Part shown: positions 35,223-44,200 of the stretch, in pieces
Layout of the letters: each line of letters opens with the position of its first letter
How positions within the stretch are numbered: the stretch's first letter is position 1
Source: Candidatus Physcousia equi
GTDB lineage: Bacteria; Bacteroidota; Bacteroidia; Bacteroidales; Bacteroidaceae
Reading direction: 5' to 3'
DNA length: 52,610 bases
Assembly: GCA_018065005.1 (NCBI GenBank)
Contig: JAGHUD010000047.1
Span: 1-52,610, forward strand
The notes under the pieces: generated by a model
What the model saw: only the letters and a program-made list of their open reading frames with translations
Databases searched by the model: none
Told to the model about the DNA's origin: nothing
Program-made: the position numbers and the translations under genes

Positions 35223-36965
35223 TCACACACGATGTAAAGCAACGATGGTGATATCGTCGCTTTGAGGTGCATGACCCACAAAAGCCGTCAGTTCAGCCAT
35301 GATGGCATCGATTTCTTGCTGTGGCGTGTTGGCTCTGCTGTGAGCCAAGACGTTCAATAGTGCTTGCTCGCCCCAATATTCGTTGTGGAGGTTTTTGGCT
35401 TCTGTCACTCCGTCCGTATAAAGCAGCAAGGTGCTTCCTGCCTCCATCTTGAGTTCCTCGGATGCGTAGGGGAAACCTCCCAGCAACCCCACAGCAACAT
35501 TGGGATTTTGCTCGATGAAGGAACAAGGCGCCTTGGTGGGCAAGAGGATGGGCTTGTTGTGACCAGCGTTGCAGAAGTAGAGCTTGTCGTCGTCGAGAAT
35601 GCCCACAAAGAGGGTGCAGAAGGTCATGTCGGGATTCGTATCGGCCAGCACATCGTTGATGGAAGAGACGATGGCAGAGGGGTCGCATGTCTGTCGAATC
35701 GTGTTGCGAAAGAGCGACACCACCTGAGTCATGAAGAGCGCAGCAGGCATACCTTTGCCCGAAACGTCGCCAATGCAAAAGATGAGTTTTCCGTCCACCT
35801 CGGCATAGTCGTAGAGGTCGCCGCCCGCTTCTCGCGCCGGACGAATGAAGGCATGCAGCGACGCCGTTGGCGAGATGAATTCAGGCTGGCGCAGCAGCTT
35901 CGTTTGGACAGCAGCTGCCATGGTGAGTTCCTGTTCTGCCACGAGGCGCGCGTTGTGCGTGCGCCTCACAAGAAGCGAGATGACAACCGAGGCGCCCAGC
36001 ATGAGCAAAAAGCCTACGAGCGAGGTGAGGAGCAACACCTTCCCTTGCAGGTCAGCACGCGCGTAGATGGAAGAGGTCTTGCAACATGTCAGCACCCGCC
36101 AGGGAGCACAGCGAAGCAATCTGTTGTACAAGAACCAGCGCGTGCCTTGGATGTCGACCACCGTTTTTTCGCCGTCATGCTCCACTTCACGATAGTCATA
36201 GGTGTCAGCAAGGAACTTCTTTATTGATTTCAGCGAAGTATAGTGGGTGTAGGTGGAAGGATAGGCTGCAATAATCTCGCCAGACTCCGTGGCAAGAACG
36301 AGCTCCGACTGGCTTCCATACGGTGCGTGGCGCTTGCATTTGTCGTTGATCTTGCTGACGCTCACGTGGAGGGCAAAGGCGCCCATGAAGCGTCCGTCCT
36401 CCTTGCGACAAAGGGGGACGTAGAAGACGACGAGCTCGCCGTGGACGGTTGATTGTTGAGAAGGCACCGTCCAAAACGCTTGCAAGGTGTTACAGCATTG
36501 CTCCAAATTGGCAGAACGGGTGAAGTCGTGCCTCAAGCCCACGTCCTCCAGACTGTCACTTCCTTGCTCGATCATCGGCGCATAGAAGGTATTTTGGCTC
36601 ACTGCTACATCGGGGTCTTTCTCGAAGATGAACATCGCGCTGGTGTAGTATGGATTCGCTTTCATGAAACTCGACAGCTTGTGACGAAGTTGCTCCACAT
36701 CGAGGTCCTTCCATTCGCCCTCCACCAACAAACAGCCGTCTGAATCCTCGGTGGGTTTGGTGAAGACGCCCGAGAGGAAACCGTACACGGCATTACGTGT
36801 CATCTTTAGGTCGTTGTCGAGGTCGTCGACAAAGTTATCCAGGATGCGCGAGATGGCGCTGTCAGCCTCTTCGATGGCCTCTTGCTTCATGTATCGGTTG
36901 GTCGTCATGAGCGTTGCGGCAAAGACCAACACTGCCACCACGATGATGAAAAGAATCTGTTTCAT
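35223..36965 (-). CDS. Membrane sensor with SpoIIE/RsbU-type PP2C phosphatase domain
   Basis: 580 residues: membrane helix about 4-20, extracytoplasmic sensor about 30-310 resembling a Cache-type fold, second helix about 318-340, short linker, then a PP2C/SpoIIE domain (about 375-580). Metal-site motifs are present: GGDLYDY, CIGDVSGKGMPAALFM, LLLYDGVTEA-like LLLYTDGVTEA, and SDDITIVAL at the end. Such enzymes dephosphorylate a STAS anti-sigma antagonist in response to a signal. A STAS protein and two RsbW-like ATPase domains are encoded in the same block, so this is the expected input phosphatase. It begins 18 nt after the barrel-protein gene. Confidence 0.9.
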   Translation of the reverse strand: MKQILFIIVVAVLVFAATLMTTNRYMKQEAIEEADSAISRILDNFVDDLDNDLKMTRNAVYGFLSGVFTKPTEDSDGCLLVEGEWKDLDVEQLRHKLSSFMKANPYYTSAMFIFEKDPDVAVSQNTFYAPMIEQGSDSLEDVGLRHDFTRSANLEQCCNTLQAFWTVPSQQSTVHGELVVFYVPLCRKEDGRFMGAFALHVSVSKINDKCKRHAPYGSQSELVLATESGEIIAAYPSTYTHYTSLKSIKKFLADTYDYREVEHDGEKTVVDIQGTRWFLYNRLLRCAPWRVLTCCKTSSIYARADLQGKVLLLTSLVGFLLMLGASVVISLLVRRTHNARLVAEQELTMAAAVQTKLLRQPEFISPTASLHAFIRPAREAGGDLYDYAEVDGKLIFCIGDVSGKGMPAALFMTQVVSLFRNTIRQTCDPSAIVSSINDVLADTNPDMTFCTLFVGILDDDKLYFCNAGHNKPILLPTKAPCSFIEQNPNVAVGLLGGFPYASEELKMEAGSTLLLYTDGVTEAKNLHNEYWGEQALLNVLAHSRANTPQQEIDAIMAELTAFVGHAPQSDDITIVALHRV

Positions 36966-36983
36966 GTTGTGAAGATCAGGAAA

Positions 36984-38936
36984 TCAAAAAATATACCGCA
37001 CGCCGATGCCCACCTCATTACCCACAAGCAAGGAAGTCCGCTCCGTGCGATGGGTGCCGAAGCGTGTCACGTCTTTTCGATTTTTGAGAAACCCTACCTC
37101 CTCGGTCAAGAAGACAGAGAAATGCCTCCATGTTCGCCCCACATTCATGCTCGTAATCGCCTGTCCGTCTGTCCATCCGTCGCTCTTGCCGATGCGACTA
37201 TAGTAGACAATGCGTGCGCCGCCGTACCACCCGTTGTTCAGATTGAAGTAGGGGTGCACAGAAATATTATAATAGGTGGCATGATCGCTGGCCCCGTCGA
37301 TCTTCTCTACTTTATGATAGAAGTTGCCCACGGCTGAAATAGAAAAATCCTTGTAGGTGTAGAGCGCCATGAGGTTCACGTTGGCGATGTGGTTCACACC
37401 CTTGTTTCTGAAACTTTTGGGATTGAGCTTGACGCCCAAGCTACCCGGTGCGTTCGTATTCTTGCTCGCATACGGTGTGACGATGTCTGACACATGGTTG
37501 TAGCTGACGCCTGCATTGAGGGTCAGCTTTTGCTGTCTTTTGAGGTTGAAGTGCCCTAAGTAGTCCACCAAGACTTCGTTCAGTGGCGAAGGGGTGAGGT
37601 TGGGGTTGCCCTGAACGTAGGTCACTTGTTTGGGGTCGAACGTGAGGAAGGGGTAGAGCTGCAGCCCCGTGGGGCGTTGCAAACTGCGATGGAAGATGAG
37701 TCGCAGTTGTTGCCCTTTGTTCATGTGCCACTCTGTCATGAGATTTCCCGTAAAGTTGTTGCTAACCGCCTTATATGAATGTTGCTCCATATCAACCTCG
37801 TAGTTGAAATGATGGAACTCTCCCCTTGCCTTCAACCGCACCTTGCCTAACTCGCACGAGAAAGTGAGATAGGGCATGAGGTAGTTCGTGTTGTTTTTGG
37901 GCGTAACCTGTGGATTTGGGTTTTTGTAGGTAAACAAGTAGCCATAGTTGGCATGCTCATCACCAAACACATTGTTGATGTTGGTGCCAATGCTCAAACT
38001 GCCGCTCCCAAGTGTCTCTGAGTTGAAGAGTTGTCTCGTGTACTCCAATTTGCCGGAGAGATTATCATTTCTGACTTTTCCGTCATAGAAATAGGTGTTG
38101 GGGGTGTCCATGCTGTTGCGGCTGGGAGCATGGATAAACTCCACTTGAGCGACAAAGCAATCCTTTTGCCCATCGTGCTGATAGCGCAGGTAGGCGTGCA
38201 GGTTGGTTGTCTTTTTGCTTTGTTTCACGGCTTGGGCTTCTTCGTAGTTGTTTGTTTTTTCATCCTTCTCGAAGGTGTAGCTCTCAGAGAGGTTGAGTTT
38301 CAGCTTGTCTCGGTCTGTCCAATCGTATTCGAGATAAGCCCGAGCCATCTCCGTGCGAAAACGATTCGAACGCTCCTCTATGCTGCTCTCCGTCAACCTC
38401 CCGTCAGCAAAACTTTCTGTGTGTGTGGTGTGCGAAAGGTTGGACAATTCGCCAAGGACAAGGCTGCGCACCATGAAGCCACCTTTGCGGTAACCTAAGT
38501 TGAGCTGTGGAGACAAATCGACGTAACTTGAACCTGAAACGCCGACGCTACCCCAAAGAGGTGCTCCGTCACGCCATGCTGTGCGTAGCACGAAGTTGAT
38601 GGTGCCGCCCTGACCATTGTTTAGGTAGCTCGATATGGGCGATTCGCACACCTCAATCTGTTTGATATCGGCAATCTGCAACTGGCTCAGCACGACGTCA
38701 GAAGCTTTTCCAACGCTCATGCCCTCCACCTGGACGTCGTAGTTCGACAGGATGTAATCCCCAGGACGTTGCAGCAACTCGGGCAACAACGTGATGAGCG
38801 TCATGGCACTGGTGGTCTGAGGCATGTTGAGCGAGTCAGTTCGGATGATGCGTTTGTCGTAATTCGTCCACACCGATTGTGAGGTTGCACTCAAAGCCAT
38901 GAGCATCGCCACAAGAATAAAAATCTTTCTTTTCAT
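36984..38936 (-). CDS. TonB-receptor-like outer-membrane beta-barrel protein
   Basis: 650 residues with a signal peptide (about 1-19, SATSQ). Residues about 30-120 resemble a TonB-receptor plug, including an IKQIEVCESPISSYLNNGQGGTI-like segment typical of plug ends, but the N-terminal carboxypeptidase-regulatory domain common in Bacteroidetes receptors is absent. The rest is a long amphipathic beta-strand barrel ending in YIF, the C-terminal aromatic signal for outer-membrane assembly. It is 12 nt after the RsbW-like gene and 18 nt before the phosphatase. It could be the outer-membrane gate or uptake receptor for the NRPS product; this is inferred from context. Confidence 0.8.
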   Translation of the reverse strand: MKRKIFILVAMLMALSATSQSVWTNYDKRIIRTDSLNMPQTTSAMTLITLLPELLQRPGDYILSNYDVQVEGMSVGKASDVVLSQLQIADIKQIEVCESPISSYLNNGQGGTINFVLRTAWRDGAPLWGSVGVSGSSYVDLSPQLNLGYRKGGFMVRSLVLGELSNLSHTTHTESFADGRLTESSIEERSNRFRTEMARAYLEYDWTDRDKLKLNLSESYTFEKDEKTNNYEEAQAVKQSKKTTNLHAYLRYQHDGQKDCFVAQVEFIHAPSRNSMDTPNTYFYDGKVRNDNLSGKLEYTRQLFNSETLGSGSLSIGTNINNVFGDEHANYGYLFTYKNPNPQVTPKNNTNYLMPYLTFSCELGKVRLKARGEFHHFNYEVDMEQHSYKAVSNNFTGNLMTEWHMNKGQQLRLIFHRSLQRPTGLQLYPFLTFDPKQVTYVQGNPNLTPSPLNEVLVDYLGHFNLKRQQKLTLNAGVSYNHVSDIVTPYASKNTNAPGSLGVKLNPKSFRNKGVNHIANVNLMALYTYKDFSISAVGNFYHKVEKIDGASDHATYYNISVHPYFNLNNGWYGGARIVYYSRIGKSDGWTDGQAITSMNVGRTWRHFSVFLTEEVGFLKNRKDVTRFGTHRTERTSLLVGNEVGIGVRYIF

Positions 38937-38948
38937 CGTTTGATGTTG

Positions 38949-39341
38949 TTATGCTTTCCACTTCACGACAACGGTGGTATGGTTATGCCCATCACGTTGT
39001 TCATATGTCAACCCATCTGCCGCCCCATTCGTGATCATCAATCCATACCCTTTGTCTTTGTTTGCTATGGGGTCAAAAGGCACGCAGCTATCGGTGAGTT
39101 CGAACCGCAGCTCGCTGGGCAGCAAGGTGAGCCGCACTTGAGCCATGTCCGAAGCCACTTTAGGCGTGTTGTGGCGCACAAGATTGCTCATCAGTTCTTC
39201 TGCGATGACACGCATCCGCAACACAGCCTCGTCAGGCAGTTGTTGTGCGCTCATCCACTCACTCAATGTGACAAATGCCTTGTGCATATCCTCTCTTGAG
39301 TAGCCGTAGCACAGGCGAATCATATCATTCTCTTCAGGCAT
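38949..39341 (-). CDS. RsbW/SpoIIAB-like anti-sigma-type ATPase
   Basis: 130 residues, a lone GHKL ATPase domain: N box RVIAEELMSNLVRHN, G1-like LTDSCVPFDP and G2 GYGLMITNGAADG. Serine kinases of this class phosphorylate STAS antagonists and sequester a sigma factor or other target. The open frame extends further upstream, but ATG 39341 gives the normal domain length. It follows the MATE fusion by 99 nt and precedes the barrel gene by 12 nt. No sigma factor gene is in the window, so its target is unknown. Confidence 0.87.
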   Translation of the reverse strand: MPEENDMIRLCYGYSREDMHKAFVTLSEWMSAQQLPDEAVLRMRVIAEELMSNLVRHNTPKVASDMAQVRLTLLPSELRFELTDSCVPFDPIANKDKGYGLMITNGAADGLTYEQRDGHNHTTVVVKWKA

Positions 39342-39440
39342 ATTGCTATGGGTTTTTAGGTTTTTGACACCTCCGGGTTGAAAGAAGTGAAGATTTGCAA
39401 AATGAAGCAGACACGCTGAAGGCAACACATACCATACTCT

Positions 39441-41153
39441 TTATTTGTCACCAAGAGCGGGCGATGAACCTTCGATGCGTATGGTAATCATGTTTTGGTT
39501 GAAGCGAAAATCGTAGCAGATGTCCATCTGGCTGCTATGAACGATTTTTAGTCCGAGTCCCTCGCCCTCTGCCTTGTATTCGAGTGGATTGAATGGTTTC
39601 CCATCATCATGAATAGAAATAACACGCTCGGTGGCTCTCAGGTCAACGCAATGTGCATGCCCATGTTGGATGATGTTCTGGACAAGTTCTTCGGCACAGA
39701 GCACACAACGTCCAGCTGTGACGGAATCGATTTTGTGGGACTGCAGAAACTGACTCAATTCTCTTCGGCATTTGCCCAGCGCCTCTATGGTCGTCTCGAT
39801 GGTAACATCGTACACCTCTTTGTCATTTCCTTTAGGAATGAGGAAGAGCGGAAGCAGTGACTTGTCCTTGCGCATCACCATGATGTTGCCAACCAAAACA
39901 GCCAAAGCCACCGCTGCCTGACCGAGGAAGAAACCTATCCAACCGCCTTCGAGCAGCCAGAAGCCCACCATAGGCAAGAGCGTCTGGCCAAAGGATAGAA
40001 TAAGAGTGAGTCGCTTGCGATTGTAGAACTGATAGACAGGGATGAGGTTGTAGAGCAACGCCTGCATGACCACATTGAGCGAGAAAATGGGCAGAGCCTC
40101 TGCCACCACCTGCATCGATGCCTCATCGCCCGCGCCCAACAATGTGCCCAACTGACGGGGGAAGAACACCATGGCTGCAGCTAAGACGGGCAGACAAACA
40201 CACTGAAACTTATAGGCCTTGAGCATTAGGAACTTCATGCCCCGCTCATCATCCAGTCCGCGCAGAATAGAACCCACTGGTTGGATGGTGCGAAGAGTGC
40301 CCGTTAGGATGATCATCGAAAAAGAAAGAAGCTGCATGCACACCGCAAGTGCAATCAGACCGTTGTCGCCTAAATAGGTACCAGCTACATAGTTATTTCC
40401 CACAAACTGAACAGACAAGAGAATGGTGCTAAAGAAGAGCGGCAAGCCGTACGTCAAGATCTGAGCATAGTCAATGTCGCCGCGATGAGGCATGCAAAGG
40501 CGCAGCGTGCCGCGCTTTCTGAAGTGTGGCAGCACCATGACGACACAAACTATGTACATGATGAACGTGGCCCATGCAGCCCCCGCTATGCCCCATCCGA
40601 AGTATTTGATGAACAGAATGTCACAAAGGACGTTGAAAAGATTTCCCACAATGACGGCACGCGTAACCAACTTGGGCGAACCATCAACCGTGACATACTG
40701 ATGAAAAGCATACATCAGCAACTGCGGAACGACAGACAAGATGGTTACAAACATGTAGTCATTCGTCTGCGTCCGCAAGTTATCGGAACTACAGAGAAGT
40801 TGCGACAAAGGATTGAATGTCAACAAACCTGACAAGATGAACAAGGCACCAAGCACCAACGAAACGATAAGGGAGAACGTGAAGAGTTTGTTGGCTTTGG
40901 TCTTATCGCCCTTACCAATGGCAATGCCTGCCATCATTGTCGTGCTGGAGATATAGCATATCGACACGGCAAAAAATGCCTGAAGTAAAGGTTTGCTCAG
41001 ATTGACGGCAGCCAAAGCATCCGGGCCAATCAGATTACCCACAATGGAGGCGTCGACGATGCCCGCCACTTGGGTGGCAGCCACGGTCAGCACTGATGCT
41101 GCAAGGTAATTTTTGAAAGCCTTGCCAATGAGGTAGGAGTTTCTCTGTTGCAT
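39441..41153 (-). CDS. MATE-family transporter fused to an RsbW-like ATPase domain
   Basis: 570 residues. Residues about 1-440 form a twelve-helix MATE exporter (N-terminal half AGIVDASIVGNLIGPDALAA, and a related middle repeat). Residues about 447-570 form a complete GHKL serine-kinase-like domain: N box CAEELVQNIIQHG, G1 IHDDGKPFNP, G2 GEGLGLKIV. MATE proteins export small molecules using ion gradients; the fused domain is the type that binds STAS proteins. It follows the NRPS by 111 nt, so it is the natural exporter candidate. An ATG at 41168 is an alternative start. The fused layout is unusual: a cytoplasmic regulatory domain tethered to a transporter. Confidence 0.9.
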   Translation of the reverse strand: MQQRNSYLIGKAFKNYLAASVLTVAATQVAGIVDASIVGNLIGPDALAAVNLSKPLLQAFFAVSICYISSTTMMAGIAIGKGDKTKANKLFTFSLIVSLVLGALFILSGLLTFNPLSQLLCSSDNLRTQTNDYMFVTILSVVPQLLMYAFHQYVTVDGSPKLVTRAVIVGNLFNVLCDILFIKYFGWGIAGAAWATFIMYIVCVVMVLPHFRKRGTLRLCMPHRGDIDYAQILTYGLPLFFSTILLSVQFVGNNYVAGTYLGDNGLIALAVCMQLLSFSMIILTGTLRTIQPVGSILRGLDDERGMKFLMLKAYKFQCVCLPVLAAAMVFFPRQLGTLLGAGDEASMQVVAEALPIFSLNVVMQALLYNLIPVYQFYNRKRLTLILSFGQTLLPMVGFWLLEGGWIGFFLGQAAVALAVLVGNIMVMRKDKSLLPLFLIPKGNDKEVYDVTIETTIEALGKCRRELSQFLQSHKIDSVTAGRCVLCAEELVQNIIQHGHAHCVDLRATERVISIHDDGKPFNPLEYKAEGEGLGLKIVHSSQMDICYDFRFNQNMITIRIEGSSPALGDK

Positions 41154-41220
41154 AATTACATAATTCATCAAAATAATTTTGATTCTATCATGATAGGTAT
41201 TAAGGTGCCCTTGCATCAGC

Positions 41221-41248
41221 CCAACCGATGCAGAATTGCATCGGTTGG
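41221..41248 (-). other. Perfect hairpin between the NRPS and MATE genes
   Basis: A 12-bp perfect stem (41221-41232 with 41237-41248) around a 4-nt loop, 16 nt after the NRPS stop on the minus strand. No T run follows, so it is not a standard terminator; it may protect or attenuate the transcript, letting the exporter and NRPS be expressed at different levels. Confidence 0.6.
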
Positions 41249-41264
41249 CAAGAAGAGACCTAAA

Positions 41265-44200
41265 TTATCTTTCATCTTCAAAGAAATCAAGAGCGGCAAT
41301 GGCAGAGACGAAACGATGAACGTAGTCCCACGAGGTCACATTCCAGTGGAAGCCCAATCGCGCGAGCACCTGAATGGTGTAGGGGTTGTGCTTAGCGAAG
41401 TAGGACACTGTCTCCTTGCTGTTGGCTTTGTAGGCAAGCATCGATTGCAAGATTTGCGCTTTCTTTGGGTCGCGTGCCGCTTCGTTGAGCCTTGCTTGGA
41501 AGTCTTCCTCTTCCACCTCGGCTATGTCTACCATCAGGGTTCGTGCCATCTCCCGTACGACGTCACCCAACTTGACCATATGGTCGTTGAAGGGGTGGAA
41601 CACACAACACTCCTTGGGCGTCGTGGCGAGGCGCAAGATGGCATCAGCCACCTCGTCGATGGGCGAGAACTCCATCTGGCTCACCGAGGTGTTGTAGCTG
41701 CAAGCGCCAAGCATTTGGAAGATGTGCAGACGGCCCATAGCAGAATTGGAGCGGAAGTTGATCTGGAACTCACCATCAACGGCACGCGGTGCTAAGTTGC
41801 CCAAACGCACCACCTTTGCCTCCAATCCCTTTTCGATGATTGCCTCCAGCACGATACGTTCTGCCAAGAACTTCGAGTGGGTGTATTTGCTTCTGAGGTG
41901 TTGACCAAAGTAGTGTACCTGCTCGCTGTAGTGGGTCTGAGGGTCTGGATAGCCATTTACAGACTCACCACCCGTAGAGTTGGTGCTCGTTTGGATGAGT
42001 CTTGCGCCCGTCTTAAGACAGAAGTCGACGCAGTTTTGCAGACCTCCTATGTTGATGTCTTCAATCTCGCTGCCCTCGGAGAAGTGCTTCACCACAGCCG
42101 CACAGTTGATGACAGTGAGCTTGCTTGACGCGGTCCTTTCGGCAACTTCATTAAATGCTTGTGGGTTGGTCACATCACCATCAACGACAATTATCTGGTT
42201 GCCCAACATCTCTTTGTAGTTCTTTTCGAAGTAGTAGAACAAGAGGTTCTTTAAGCGATCTTCGCTCGTTACTCCATTTCTTCCATGGCGCACAAGGCAG
42301 TACACCTTATATTGAGGATGCTGTTGAAGGTGGTTCTCAAGCAAATGGTGAAGGATGTGAATGCCCAAATATCCATTAGCACCCGTTAGGAGCACATCGC
42401 CCAAGGGCGTGCAAGCACCCTTGCGGAAACTGTCGAGTGTGTTTTGGGCAAGCAGCGCATCAATCTTGGCGTAGTCGTAGTTGGTCACTTCAAGGTCTTC
42501 GCCTTCGCTTGCCTCTTCGTTGCTTTGCAATTTAGCGAGCGCTTGGGCGGTGGGGTGGCTGAACACATCTGAATAGGCAACATCATAGCCAAGATTCTTT
42601 GCTTCAATCATGACACGAGTTGCTGTGAGTGAGGTTCCACCCAACTCAAAGAAGGAGTCGGCAGCGCTCACTTTGTCCAAAGTGAGTATGGACGCAAAGA
42701 TTTGGCAGAAGTCCTCTTCCACTTTGTTCTTCGGACTCACATAGTCTCCACCCACTTTGGCAAGCTTGGGCTCTGGCAGGTGTTTTACATCGGTCTTTCC
42801 ATTGGGTGTGAGCGGGAACTGAGTCATCTGCAAGTAGGCAGTGGGCACCATGTAGTGCGTGAGCGTCGTGCCAATCTGCGCCTTCATCTCCTCAATGTCG
42901 ATGGAGTGGTCGGCTGTGAAATAGGCTGTCAGGTGCTCCACGTTGTCCACCTTGCGAACCATCACTACGGTCTGCTTCACGCCCTCCACCTTGCAGATGG
43001 CAGCTTCCACCTCGCCGAGTTCGATGCGCAATCCGCGCAGCTTGATTTGATTGTCCATGCGTCCCAAGGTGACAATGCGTCCGTCCGGTGTCCATCGAGC
43101 ATAGTCGCCCGAGCGATAGCAACGAACACCCTTATAGTCGACAAATCGTTCATGTGTCTGCTTCTCGAGGTTGTTGTAGCCCTTGGCAACGCCCACGCCA
43201 CCACCAATATACAGTTCACCCACAACGCCCACAGGCAGCTCATTGCCATCGACATCAACAACAAATTCGATGTAGTTGAGCAGTGGCTGACCAATGGTGA
43301 TTTGGTTGGTGTGCGTCAATTCAGCGCAGTTCGACGACACGGTGATTTCTGTCGGGCCATAGGTGTTGAAGATGTGTTGGGGCTTCAATTCGTGCAGACG
43401 CGCCAGCAACTTGTCGCTATAGGCCTCACCACCACTCAGCACGCACTTGCACTGGCGCAGCGCGTCGCAGAACTCTGGCAACTCCATGTAGTTGAGCAGA
43501 CGCGACGGTGTGGCATTGAAGATGTCGGCTCCGGTCTCCTTGAAGAGTCGAGCCAACTCGATGGGGTTGTTGCTCTGGTTCTCGTCGGTGAGCACAAGCG
43601 TCAAACCATTGAAGAGTGCTACACCATATTCCTTGAGTGACATGTCGAACGAGAGGGTCGTAACGCTCAGATAGCAGCTGCCCTCGCAAGCCATCGCATG
43701 TATGTGGCGATTGCCTGGATGAGACTGCAAGTAGTTGCAGATGCCCTCGTGACGAAGCATCACACCCTTGGGACGTCCGGTAGAGCCTGAGGTGTAGATG
43801 AGGTAAACCAGGTCATCAGGAGTTACATCAACATGAGGATTGCTAAAGCAATTGTCGGCCTCGTAGCGGATGATGTCCTCGATGTCGATAGCCTTGCCTG
43901 GATAGTTCTCCATCTTCTCCTTTGTGGTGATGACGAAGCGTGCCTCCGAGTCCTCAGTGATGAGGTTGATGCGATCGGCAGGGTACTCGGGGTCGCAAGG
44001 AATGTAGGCAGCACCAGCCTTGCTCACGCCAAAGATAGTGAGCATGACTGCACTCGTGCGAGGCAGCAACACCACCACGCGATCGCCCTTCCGGACACCA
44101 CGAGCCATCAAGGCATGTGCCACACGATTGGCCTCGGCATTGAATTGGCTATAGGTGAGGGTTCTGTCTGCTGCAATGAGGGCTACCTTGTCCGGCTGGG

